This document shows, piece by piece, positions 26,576 through 34,181 of a stretch of DNA of 64,000 nt. Origin of the DNA: an uncultured Lachnospiraceae bacterium (GTDB lineage: Bacteria; Bacillota; Clostridia; Lachnospirales; Lachnospiraceae). Where the stretch lies: NCBI GenBank assembly GCA_947564735.1, contig CANOEC010000004.1, positions 62,001 to 126,000 of the forward strand, read 5' to 3'. The position numbers and the translations under genes were made by a program. Every line of letters begins with the position of its first letter. The first letter of the stretch is position 1. The notes beneath the pieces are model-generated. The model was not told where the DNA came from. It saw only the letters and a list, made by a program, of their open reading frames with translations, and did not search any database.

Positions 26576-27952
26576 TCACTGCTCCGGCTGTTTCTTATTC
26601 TTGGAAAGCTCCGGAAATATCATACAGACCATTGCGATAAAGCAGGCGCTTCCTCCCAAAAAATTGGAAACCGGCTCGGCAACAAACACGCCCTTTGCCC
26701 CAAGATTTCCAATATAGGGAAGCGTAAAGGTCAAGGGAACCACAATTACCACCTTTCTGAGCAGAGAAAAGAAAATCGCCTGTTTCTTTTTATTGAGAGA
26801 TTTAAACACCGTCTGCCCGCTGTATTGCAGCGCCTGAAAGATAAAGGCAAAAAAGTAGATGCGAAGGGCAGGCACCGCAACCGCTACAAGAGAACCGTCT
26901 TTGTTAAAGATTCCAATAAACACTTCCGGCAACAGCAAAATCAATACCCACATTACCGCAGTATAGACAATCGCAGATAGTGTGACAACACGGATTGCCC
27001 TCTTCACATTCTCATATCTCTTGGCGCCATAATTATAGCTCAGAATCGGCGAAGCGCCTTCGGTAATCGCCAGTACCGGTGTGTCCAGAATCTGTCGCAC
27101 GGAATTGATAATCGTCATGGTGGAAATGTAAATATCTCCGCCGAAGGTTCCCAACATCCTGTTACATGCAATCTGTACCAGACTATTCGTACACTGCATC
27201 ACAAAACCGGCGCTCCCCAGTCCAATAATATCCAAAATACGGCTTTTACATAAAGAAGGTTTGCTGCTTAGTCTGATGCGCAGTTCCGCCCTGCCGCCCA
27301 GCAGGAAACGCATAACAAACACCGCCGATAAAATCTGGGAACAGACGGTAGCCCAAGCCGCCCCCTGCACGCCGAGACCAAAAAGAAAAATAAAAATCGG
27401 GTCTAAAATAATGTTCGCGGCGGCGCCAAGAAAAATGGTAGTCATGCCGACATTCGCAAACCCTTGAGAATTGATAAAGGGGTTCATTCCAAGCGCAATC
27501 ATGGAGAATATAGTCCCCATAAGATAAATCCGCATATAGGATAAGGCATACGGCAGCGAAGTGTCGGATGCACCGAACAACGTCAGAATCGGGCTGCAAA
27601 AAATGCTTCCCAGAACGGTCAGTATTCCTCCCGTAATCATGAGCAGCCAGAAAGAGGTATTCATGATTTCTTCCGCCTCTTTCTCGTTCCCCCGTCCCCG
27701 CTCAATCGAACAAAGAGGCGCACCTCCCGCTCCGTACAGATTCGTGAATGCCGTGATTAAGGAAATAAAAGGAAAGCACAGTCCCACACCTCCCAGTGCC
27801 AGAAGTCCTTCCCTCGGAATCCTCCCTATGTAAATCCTATCCACAATATTATACATCAGATTCAGAATCTGCGCTACTAACATAGGCGCCGCTACCCGGA
27901 TGATATTCTGCGTAACGCTTCCTTTAGAAAAATCGACCTGTTTCGCCTGCAC
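26576..27952 (-). CDS. MATE family efflux transporter (second copy)
   Basis: 458-aa twelve-helix antiporter. The N-terminus (DFSKGSVTQNIIRVAAPMLV) and the MYNIVDRIYIGRIP segment are typical of the clostridial MepA-like MATE branch. The second half begins near residue 235 (DIIGLGSAGFVMQCTNSLVQ). The start is GTG at 27952 with AGGGGG seven bases upstream. It follows an unrecognised gene and precedes the GNAT gene on the same strand. The substrate is unknown. Confidence 0.92.
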   Translation of the reverse strand: MQAKQVDFSKGSVTQNIIRVAAPMLVAQILNLMYNIVDRIYIGRIPREGLLALGGVGLCFPFISLITAFTNLYGAGGAPLCSIERGRGNEKEAEEIMNTSFWLLMITGGILTVLGSIFCSPILTLFGASDTSLPYALSYMRIYLMGTIFSMIALGMNPFINSQGFANVGMTTIFLGAAANIILDPIFIFLFGLGVQGAAWATVCSQILSAVFVMRFLLGGRAELRIRLSSKPSLCKSRILDIIGLGSAGFVMQCTNSLVQIACNRMLGTFGGDIYISTMTIINSVRQILDTPVLAITEGASPILSYNYGAKRYENVKRAIRVVTLSAIVYTAVMWVLILLLPEVFIGIFNKDGSLVAVAVPALRIYFFAFIFQALQYSGQTVFKSLNKKKQAIFFSLLRKVVIVVPLTFTLPYIGNLGAKGVFVAEPVSNFLGGSACFIAMVCMIFPELSKNKKQPEQ

Positions 27953-28039
27953 CGATATTCCCCCTTCTGCGCGTTCTTCTATTTTCCGTTATGCCCAATC
28001 CTTCTTTCCATTGAGATTCATAATCATTCCATGAACCAA

Positions 28040-28705
28040 TCATGACTTCGCATCAAAAAAAATTCTGTCCTCCAAATAATCGGGAACTTCAGCCAACTGT
28101 TCCTCTCTCTCACTTTTGACTGCCCTATACTCTTTCCAATAAATAGAATAGAATTCATTTTTCTTCTCAAGTTCAGCCGGCGTCATTTCATAACTCCACC
28201 CATATCCGGTATTGGACAGAACTTTCACGCCCTGATAACTGATTTCCGCCCCATATCCGCCGCCCGTCAGAATCGGACAGCTTAATGTAGCGCCGCCAGC
28301 CAAAGCAAAACTTTTCTCTGCAAGACTGCTTCCTCTTCCCTCTGCCGCTTCCAGAAAATCAAGCAGTGTTATCTCTCCCACGCCATGGCATCTCGGATTT
28401 CCATTCTGATTCTTCATCGCATTTTTCGCCTGCTGATATAATTGTTTGCGGTCGGGAGCCACATCCGATAAATATTCTGCGTTCAGTTGAACCACCCTAT
28501 TTGCAATATACTCCGCTTCTGTCTTATTCGCTGCCGTAGCCGCCCTTTTTGCATGGTCTTTTATTTCACTGACAAATTCCTGCTTGGACTTCCGGCTTTT
28601 TCCTGCAGACGGAATATACGACCAGTTCGGTTCGCCACCGCTGCCCGATGTGAGCAATGCTGCCCTCTGCAATTGATTCATGCCCGAAAAAGTTATCCCC
28701 ATCAT
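28040..28705 (-). CDS. Unrecognised 221-aa protein
   Basis: I do not recognise this protein. No signal peptide or membrane helix is visible. The N-terminal part carries a short glycine-rich stretch (LLTSGSGGEPNW); residues 35-110 are helical and charged (KQEFVSEIKDHAKRAATAAN); the middle has small-residue-rich ALAGGATLSCPILTGGGYGAE, in which a strand-turn-strand is likely; the C-terminus is helical again. The ATG at 28705 is chosen for AAGG upstream; a GTG at 28711 would be too close. The base use is like that of its neighbours. It is last on the minus strand before the tRNA region, so it has its own promoter. Confidence 0.6.
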   Translation of the reverse strand: MMGITFSGMNQLQRAALLTSGSGGEPNWSYIPSAGKSRKSKQEFVSEIKDHAKRAATAANKTEAEYIANRVVQLNAEYLSDVAPDRKQLYQQAKNAMKNQNGNPRCHGVGEITLLDFLEAAEGRGSSLAEKSFALAGGATLSCPILTGGGYGAEISYQGVKVLSNTGYGWSYEMTPAELEKKNEFYSIYWKEYRAVKSEREEQLAEVPDYLEDRIFFDAKS

Positions 28706-28797
28706 TTTCACCCTTGTATATGCAATATTTAACCAATTTTTATATCGTCAGTTTTGCGGTGTATGCTTAATCTGCAGAAATAATTATCATGCTGTCC

Positions 28798-28825
28798 TTG
28801 CATTCTTGGCATAATGTGCTATAAT
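28798..28825 (+). promoter_or_regulatory. tRNA-Ala promoter
   Basis: -35 TTGCAT (28798-28803), 16-bp spacer, -10 TATAAT (28820-28825). Transcription would start near 28832, inside the tandem repeat. Confidence 0.7.
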
Positions 28826-28829
28826 AGAC

Positions 28830-28917
28830 GCAAAGCAAAGCATTTGCGTCGGCAAAGCAAAGCATTTGCGTCGGCAAGGTAAAGCATTTGCGTCAGCAAA
28901 GCAAAGCATTTGCGTCG
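28830..28917 (+). repeat. Four tandem 22-bp repeats between promoter and tRNA-Ala
   Basis: Four units of 22 bp at 28830, 28852, 28874 and 28896. Units 1, 2 and 4 are identical; unit 3 differs at three positions (GCAAGGTAAAG start and a final A). Each unit can fold because GCAAA and TTTGC are complementary. A partial fifth unit (GCAAG) follows. The repeats would form the leader of the tRNA transcript. Confidence 0.85.
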
Positions 28918-28957
28918 GCAAGAAAGTGCTCTTGTTTTTAGATTACAAAAATTGTAT

Positions 28958-29030
28958 GGGGATATAGCTCAGTTGGGAGAGCGATACGTTCGCAACGTAT
29001 AGGTCAGGGGTTCGAGTCCCCCTATCTCCA
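28958..29030 (+). tRNA. tRNA-Ala(CGC)
   Basis: 73-nt cloverleaf. The acceptor GGGGATA pairs with TATCTCC and includes the G3-U70 wobble that marks alanine tRNAs. The anticodon stem ATACG/CGTAT closes loop TTCGCAA, giving anticodon CGC for codon GCG. The T arm holds GTTCGAGTC. The discriminator is A; no CCA is encoded. Confidence 0.95.
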
Positions 29031-29038
29031 CTTTAAGG

Positions 29039-29086
29039 GTGTCTGTAAGCTTTGATTTGATTGAAGTTTACGACACTTCTTTTTTT
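29039..29086 (+). terminator. Terminator of tRNA-Ala
   Basis: GTGTC-T-GTAAGC pairs with GTTTACGACAC around an about 16-base loop and is followed by TTCTTTTTTT. It closes the tRNA transcript. Confidence 0.8.
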
Positions 29087-29094
29087 AAGATTCC

Positions 29095-29123
29095 TTGCAT
29101 CCTCCCATAAACTGCTCTATAAT
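29095..29123 (+). promoter_or_regulatory. Strong promoter of the candidate small RNA
   Basis: -35 TTGCAT (29095-29100), exactly 17 bp, -10 TATAAT (29118-29123). It uses the same hexamers as the tRNA-Ala promoter. The predicted start, about 29130, is the first base of the structured element. Confidence 0.7.
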
Positions 29124-29129
29124 ATTCTT

Positions 29130-29230
29130 AGCATCAGTTCTGGGAGGAGTGCGGTTTATCCGTACTGCCAGTGTCTAGGTTCACACTTTTGATTATCCCG
29201 TAGAACACTTGGCAGCTGATGCTATTTTTT
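29130..29230 (+). ncRNA. Candidate structured small RNA, about 100 nt, unrecognised
   Basis: A consensus promoter stands 7 bp upstream and the element ends in ATTTTTT. Closing stem A pairs 29129-29137 with 29216-29224 (TAGCATCAG/CTGATGCTA). Stem B pairs 29138-29145 with 29196-29205 (TTCTGGGA with TCCC-gt-AGAA). Stem C pairs 29165-29174 with 29205-29215 (CTGCCAGTGT with ACAC-t-TGGCAG). B and C cross, so together they form a pseudoknot; they share only base 29205 at their edge. A small hairpin CGG/CCG lies at about 29152-29162. The closing stem plus U tract acts as a terminator. It overlaps the stop codon of the opposing SCP2 gene by three bases. I cannot match it to 6S, SRP RNA, tmRNA or a known riboswitch. 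Confidence 0.55.
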
Positions 29231-29596
29231 CTTTGTCTTTCCCTTTGCGTTCGCTTTTTCTGTTTTTGCCGGGGCTTTTACCGGAATCTCTTTTAACAGC
29301 GCCGCTTTTCCTACATTGCCTTCCACTTTAATTTTTCCTGTCAGAAATGCCTTGACTACATCCAGTTTTCCCTCCGCAATTTCCTCAAGAACCGTTGCTT
29401 TCGTGATAACAAGCGCATCACGGTCATAGTACTCATAAGGCTGTACGGTAACTTTTCCATCTGCTACCTCTAGGTAAAATGCTCCTGCCGCCTCGCCTTC
29501 CACATTAAACTGGATTGCCAGATGCTCCTTTACTTTGGAGGCGTCTGCATCCTGATATGCCTCCTGTACCTGTTTTACTAATTCTTCATAGGTCAT
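29222..29596 (-). CDS. SCP2 sterol-binding domain protein
   Basis: 124-aa cytoplasmic protein with one SCP2 fold over residues 1-105 (VKEHLAIQFNVEGEAAGAFY, then ALLITKATVLEEI-like helix and AFLTGKIKVEGNVGKA). SCP2 domains bind lipids in a hydrophobic tunnel; bacterial stand-alone copies have no settled function. The C-terminal tail is Lys/Ala-rich (KTEKANAKGKTKKK). GGAGG precedes the ATG. The stop codon lies in the closing stem of the small RNA encoded on the other strand. Confidence 0.9.
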   Translation of the reverse strand: MTYEELVKQVQEAYQDADASKVKEHLAIQFNVEGEAAGAFYLEVADGKVTVQPYEYYDRDALVITKATVLEEIAEGKLDVVKAFLTGKIKVEGNVGKAALLKEIPVKAPAKTEKANAKGKTKKK

Positions 29597-29709
29597 TCCA
29601 AATTCCTCCTATCTGCCTAATCTGCATATTGCACATTTATTATAACACAATACAGGAGCTCACGAAACATTCTCTTACCGCACCTCTCTGACAGCTTCTA
29701 TCAATCCTA

Positions 29710-30831
29710 CTACCCAAGCAGCGCCCCGCTCACCTTCGCAAGCATATCTCTGATTGCAATGTGCTGCGGGCATGCCTCTTCACATTTTCCACATTTGATA
29801 CATTCGTCCGCACGCTTTAACCCATGACCGTCCACAAGCCATCCATACTGATGCTTCGCCGCTCCAATATCACTGTAGAGGGTCAGATAATTCATCGCCG
29901 TAAAGGAGCCGGAAATGCCAATCTGCATCGGACATACTTTCGCACAGTAGTTGCAGGAAGTACACGGAATCAACGGAATCTTCTTTAACTCCTCCTGTGC
30001 CTTATGTAACGCTTCCCGCTGGTTTTCCGTAAGCCCGTCAAAAGTTTTCATATAAGACAGATTATCCTTCATCTGCTCTATAGTACTCATACCGGAGAGA
30101 ACCGTAATCACGCCTTCCAGACCGGCTGCAAAACGGACTGCCCAAGATGCCACCGACTTCTCCGGTTCCGCCGCCTTCAAAATCTTTGTCACCGACTCCG
30201 GCGGCGTCGCCAGCATACCACCCTTTACAGGCTCCATAATCACCACCGGCTTCCCGTGCTTTCTTGCCACCTCATAACAGCGTCCCGACTGCACCGCCGG
30301 ATTATCCCAATCTGCATAGTTAATCTGCAATTGGACAAACTCCATTTCCGGATGCGCATTCAGTATTTCCTCTAACTCTTCCGGCGTAGAATGAAAAGAA
30401 AAGCCTATATGTTTTATCAGCCCCTCTTTCTTTTTCTCCTGCACCCAGTTCCACATATCATAGTCATCAAAATAGTGCGACCTGCCCTCTCCCAGATTAT
30501 GCAACAGATAAAAATCGAAAAATCCGGCTCCCGTCTGTTTCAATGACGTGTCAAACTGCGCGTATGCCTCCTCTTTTGTCTTGCAATTAATCCAAGCTGC
30601 GTTCTTGGTCGCAAGCTGGAAGCTCTCCCTTGGATAACGTTCCACAAGCGCCTGCCGGATTGCATCCTCGCTGCCCGCGTATGCCCACGCCGTATCGAAA
30701 TAGGTAAACCCGGCTTCCATAAATAAATCCACCATTTCCTTTACCTGCTCCACATCAATGACACCGTCCTTTTGCGGCAGGCGCATCAGACCAAATCCCA
30801 ATTTTTTGATTTCTTCACCCAAATAGCCCAT
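29710..30831 (-). CDS. Aldo/keto reductase with C-terminal 4Fe-4S domain
   Basis: 373-aa NAD(P)H oxidoreductase. The (beta/alpha)8 barrel of the AKR family opens with KLGFGLMRLP and has the catalytic Asp and Tyr in FDTAWAYAGSE, Lys in ATKNAAW and a His in YLLHNLG. After residue 280 a ferredoxin-like segment follows with CTSCNYCAKVCP and CIKCGKCEEACP, typical of the clostridial AKR-ferredoxin fusion. The ATG at 30831 has AGGAG seven bases upstream; codons further upstream cover the promoter. The divergent MerR-type gene probably controls it through a 19-bp-spacer promoter. Confidence 0.92.
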   Translation of the reverse strand: MGYLGEEIKKLGFGLMRLPQKDGVIDVEQVKEMVDLFMEAGFTYFDTAWAYAGSEDAIRQALVERYPRESFQLATKNAAWINCKTKEEAYAQFDTSLKQTGAGFFDFYLLHNLGEGRSHYFDDYDMWNWVQEKKKEGLIKHIGFSFHSTPEELEEILNAHPEMEFVQLQINYADWDNPAVQSGRCYEVARKHGKPVVIMEPVKGGMLATPPESVTKILKAAEPEKSVASWAVRFAAGLEGVITVLSGMSTIEQMKDNLSYMKTFDGLTENQREALHKAQEELKKIPLIPCTSCNYCAKVCPMQIGISGSFTAMNYLTLYSDIGAAKHQYGWLVDGHGLKRADECIKCGKCEEACPQHIAIRDMLAKVSGALLG

Positions 30832-30904
30832 ATTTTCTCTCCTCTTTCCTATTTTTGATACCATGGAAATAAAGTTGCACAGAACCGTTTCTTGGTATAT
30901 GATA

Positions 30905-30935
30905 AGTCTATCAGCTTCGTGTAACTCGAAGTCAA
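30905..30935 (-). promoter_or_regulatory. MerR-type promoter with 19-bp spacer for the aldo/keto reductase
   Basis: Minus strand: -35 TTGACT (30935-30930), 19-bp spacer, -10 TAGACT (30910-30905). Inside the spacer is the dyad CTTCG-N7-CGAAG (30915-30931). Over-long spacers with a dyad are the hallmark of promoters activated by MerR regulators, and a MerR gene is divergent just to the right. Confidence 0.7.
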
Positions 30936-30993
30936 GCATCTTATGCATCATACTATATTGTGTCATCATGACCCCATCCAAAAGGAGACTCCT

Positions 30994-31419
30994 ATGGAAT
31001 ATACCATCAGACAATTCGCCCAGATGTTTCATACGACCGAGCACACCATCCGTTATTATACCGATATCGAACTGCTCCCCTGCCGCAGAGACGACAGTAA
31101 TCATCGCATATTTAACGACGAATCCGCAAACTGGATGCGGGGCATCACTTATCTGAAACGCTGTGGCACACCCATCAAAGATATTAAAAAATATTGTGAC
31201 TTATGCCGTATGGAAGAGTCAGAAGAAAATCTCCATGCAAGGTATCAAATTATCCTTAAGCAACGCGACAATGCTCACAAAAAACTAGCGGAGGCACAAG
31301 CCACCGCTGAATATATGGACTGCAAATTGAAGCATTATGAAGACATTCTGTCCGGCAGGATTCCGGATGATATGAATCCGGGAAAATGGGATTCGGAAAG
31401 TCCATCGTGCTGCAAATAA
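30994..31419 (+). CDS. MerR family transcriptional regulator
   Basis: 141-aa regulator. The N-terminal winged helix-turn-helix reads YTIRQFAQMFHTTEHTIRYY, the standard MerR start, followed by the wing RIFNDESANWM. A dimerisation coiled coil (about 75-125) and a short C-terminal tail with SCCK follow. No long effector domain is present; this fits the group of MerR proteins linked to aldo/keto reductases, which sense electrophiles or thiol stress through Cys residues. AAAAGGAG stands six bases before the ATG. The gene is divergent from the reductase. Confidence 0.92.
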   Translation: MEYTIRQFAQMFHTTEHTIRYYTDIELLPCRRDDSNHRIFNDESANWMRGITYLKRCGTPIKDIKKYCDLCRMEESEENLHARYQIILKQRDNAHKKLAEAQATAEYMDCKLKHYEDILSGRIPDDMNPGKWDSESPSCCK

Positions 31420-31433
31420 CGCGCCGGTTCTTT

Positions 31434-32069
31434 TCAGATTCCCAGCGCACTTTTCAAAAATGCAGTCAGATGCTCCCGATACTCTCCAAGCATCACATTT
31501 TCTTTTGCCGTATCATATTTGTTATTTCCCTCTTCCACAAAATAAGTCATTGTGTCCCGGTTGAGACTGATAGAATCCAGAGGCCAGCCGGGATGTCTGC
31601 TTTCTGACGGCTTATCAATCATAAAGAAGGCGCTCTGTCTTGTCGCTTCACTATTCTCCATATAAGAAAATGTCCTGCCGTGATTGTATACCGCAATTCC
31701 ATCCAGATAATAGGCGAGCACTTTTCCGCCTAACGATTTCACAAGTTCAGAATAGTATGCTATCATCCCTTCGTCGTCCAGCCGCTTGCATCCGCCGGGC
31801 GTTCTGATATGCAAGCCCGGCTGTCTGCCATCCTCAAGCGGAAGATTATCAAAATACAGCCCCGAATCATTACAGATGACCACGTTAAAAAACTGACCAT
31901 AATATTTTGCTTTCATGACTGCATTCTCTTCCGGCGTCTTACCAGTTTCTTCCGGCTCAGATTCTATCCCCAAATCTTTTAATGTACAAAATTCTATGTC
32001 ATTTCCATCGAGTAACTGTTCAAACCGCTTCACCTTGGATGGGTTTGTTGTGCCGATTAGTACTTTCAT
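31434..32069 (-). CDS. HAM1/RdgB-like non-canonical purine NTP pyrophosphatase
   Basis: 211-aa protein of the ITPase (Ham1p) family, which cleaves dITP and XTP to prevent their use in DNA or RNA. The nucleotide-binding start VLIGTTNPSKVKRFEQLL is present, as are EENAVMKAKYYGQ, NDSGLYFDNLP and EDGRQPGLHIRTPGG. The SFFMIDKP and WPLDSISLNRDTM regions replace the canonical GFGYDPIF and SHR motifs, so this is a divergent member rather than RdgB itself. It is convergent with the MerR gene, 14 bp apart. Confidence 0.75.
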   Translation of the reverse strand: MKVLIGTTNPSKVKRFEQLLDGNDIEFCTLKDLGIESEPEETGKTPEENAVMKAKYYGQFFNVVICNDSGLYFDNLPLEDGRQPGLHIRTPGGCKRLDDEGMIAYYSELVKSLGGKVLAYYLDGIAVYNHGRTFSYMENSEATRQSAFFMIDKPSESRHPGWPLDSISLNRDTMTYFVEEGNNKYDTAKENVMLGEYREHLTAFLKSALGI

Positions 32070-32220
32070 TGTTTTTGTTTTCTCCTCTGCGTTTTATATG
32101 ATGATTGTACTGTACCTCATTCTTTTTTTCAATCTCTGGCCACTGAATTTACATTATAATTCTCCATTCTTGCTTTACTTGCGAATTTGGACGCAGGCAC
32201 AATACTCGCAGAACATATCT

Positions 32221-33432
32221 TCACCTCCCCGACACCTGATATCGTCTGTAAATCTTAACACCCGCCACCGCTGCCACGGCGCCAAACAGAACATAAAAAA
32301 TCGGAACGCTCTGCCATGCCGTAAAACAATGTCCGCCGACCACAATAAGCCGCTGACTGAATATCCCTTTACAAGATAAAAACGACATGGGCAGGCTCTG
32401 CCAGATTTGTGCCGCAACTCTGTATTGATTCGGAATACCAAACATCGATCCGGCTACAATGAGCCCCGTAAACAGCGCCAGCGTTGCAATGCTGTTGTGC
32501 AATAACTCCGACACCACCATGACGAGTACACCCATCAAAACCGCTGTCACAAGAAAAATACCGTATACTATACAGCACGCCTCTCCAACGCTCATCGAAC
32601 CGGCATAGGTTTCAAGGTACGGGTACATCTGTACCGCCGACCAGAATCCTTCCGTCCCATAAATGAGAAGCGCCGATATCACCGCAACAAGACCCATCAG
32701 AACTGCACAGATAAATGACATACTCATTCCTGCAGACAGTTTCGCCCAATACGCCGCCGTCCGCCCTTTTGCGCTCGACAAGATCATCTGATCTGTTCTT
32801 CGCATATGTTCTTCGGGAAACACCCCAGACAAACAAACCGCAGTAAGTAAAAGCAGCAGTATGCCAACTGTGTCAATATCTTTCAGGATAACTGTGTATC
32901 CTTCATGATAAAAGTAAGTAAAAGGCTTATGAAGCTGTTCCTCCTGTTTTCTCCAAAATGACTTCTCCGTATCGGATAAAAACAATGACGTCCAATTCTC
33001 CTCCTGACAGTCTGTCCGCGAATCATATAGATCCTGCTCATCTGCACTCCATCCTTCATACAGCGGATTCCTCTGTATCCATCTCCATACCAACTGAAAA
33101 ATTTCACTGTATGGACGGGCATATTTCTGGTATTCCTCCGTCTCGGTATACCGATCTGCCGCAGCCGGAATCATGCCGTATGCTGTCATCATTTCCTCCA
33201 ACAGTTCCTGATTTACTATCCTGCCTGACAATGCCCTCCTATATGCACTGTCCACCTGAAACATATGGTAATGCGTATCGACAACTTCACCGTCCACATA
33301 ATAATTTCCAGATAAATTCCCAGCTTTCGCGAAGATAATACACCCAATACAGATAAACAGCGTAATCCATACCAGCTTCCGGCTGACAAGCTTTTTCAAT
33401 TCATAATGATATAATGTCAGAAAAATATTCAT
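32221..33432 (-). CDS. ABC transporter permease-like membrane protein
   Basis: 403-aa membrane protein, ABC-2-like. The first helix (about 22-40) is followed by a large extracellular domain (about 45-190), then about six helices (LLLLLTAVCLSGV, MSFICAVLMGLVAVISALLI and so on). It is the last gene of the operon sigma factor-membrane protein-ABC ATPase-permease, and AAGGAGG precedes its start. The likely partner is the ATPase 59 bp upstream. The substrate is unknown; similar four-gene operons are associated with envelope stress or antimicrobial peptides, which here is inference. Confidence 0.8.
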   Translation of the reverse strand: MNIFLTLYHYELKKLVSRKLVWITLFICIGCIIFAKAGNLSGNYYVDGEVVDTHYHMFQVDSAYRRALSGRIVNQELLEEMMTAYGMIPAAADRYTETEEYQKYARPYSEIFQLVWRWIQRNPLYEGWSADEQDLYDSRTDCQEENWTSLFLSDTEKSFWRKQEEQLHKPFTYFYHEGYTVILKDIDTVGILLLLLTAVCLSGVFPEEHMRRTDQMILSSAKGRTAAYWAKLSAGMSMSFICAVLMGLVAVISALLIYGTEGFWSAVQMYPYLETYAGSMSVGEACCIVYGIFLVTAVLMGVLVMVVSELLHNSIATLALFTGLIVAGSMFGIPNQYRVAAQIWQSLPMSFLSCKGIFSQRLIVVGGHCFTAWQSVPIFYVLFGAVAAVAGVKIYRRYQVSGR

Positions 33433-33491
33433 GCCTTACTCCTCCTTTGACATACTCCCTTCTATATTTCACTAAGCACAACGCACACACA

Positions 33492-34181
33492 TCATGCATT
33501 TTGTTCCAGATAAAATTGCTCCAAGTCTCCTTTCATTCCATTCCATTTCCCCTGATAAATCAGCTGCCCGCCTTTCATCATAAGGATTTCATCGGCGATA
33601 TGCTCGATATCCGAAACGATATGTGTAGACAGAAGTACAATACTTTCCCTGCCCAGACTTTCTATCAGTTCCCTAAAACGCACCCGCTCTTTTGGATCGA
33701 GTCCTGCTGTCGGTTCGTCCAGAATCAACAGCTTCGGCTCATTGAGAAGCGCCTGCGCAATTCCCAGCCTTTGTTTCATGCCACCCGAAAAGGTCTTCAC
33801 CTTCTTGTGGCGCACATCCTGCAAGGACACCAGTTCCAACAACTCCGTCGTCCTCCTCTTCGCCTGTGCCTTGGGGATTCCTTTTAATGCTGCAAGATAC
33901 AATAAGAAATCTGTCGCACTAAACTCCGGGTAATAACCGAAATCCTGCGGAAGATATCCAAGGATTGCACGGTATGCTTCCTCACCGACGTCAATCCCGT
34001 CATAGGTGATTGTCCCGCCAGTTGGTTTTAAAATACCGCAAATCATCCGCATCAGTGTTGTTTTACCCGCACCGTTGGCGCCAAGCAGTCCGTACACACC
34101 CTTTTCCAAATCCGCCGATATCCGGTCTACCGCGATAAGATTTTTATATTGTTTTGACACCCGGTCTATCGTAAGCTTCAT
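33492..34181 (-). CDS. ABC transporter ATP-binding protein
   Basis: 229-aa nucleotide-binding subunit. Walker A GANGAGKTT, Q-loop in YLPQDFGYYPEFS, signature FSGGMKQRLG, Walker B LLILDEPTAGLDP and the switch His in STHIVSDIE are all present. It belongs to the CcmA-like group serving ABC-2 permeases. The ATG at 34181 overlaps the stop of the preceding gene (ATGA) and has GGAGG upstream. The frame is open further upstream but lies within the preceding gene. Confidence 0.94.
   Translation of the reverse strand: MKLTIDRVSKQYKNLIAVDRISADLEKGVYGLLGANGAGKTTLMRMICGILKPTGGTITYDGIDVGEEAYRAILGYLPQDFGYYPEFSATDFLLYLAALKGIPKAQAKRRTTELLELVSLQDVRHKKVKTFSGGMKQRLGIAQALLNEPKLLILDEPTAGLDPKERVRFRELIESLGRESIVLLSTHIVSDIEHIADEILMMKGGQLIYQGKWNGMKGDLEQFYLEQNA

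Noticed and set aside
28830-28917. Possible CRISPR-like array (four 22-bp units).
   Set aside because: The units are directly adjacent with no spacers and no cas gene is near.
29130-29230. HDV-like self-cleaving ribozyme as an explanation of the crossed stems.
   Set aside because: The order of stems lacks the P3 and P4 hairpins in the required places and no cleavage-site sequence is visible.
30832-31104. N-terminal extension of the aldo/keto reductase by 91 codons.
   Set aside because: It would cover the promoter and the divergent MerR start region; the ATG at 30831 has a strong ribosome site.
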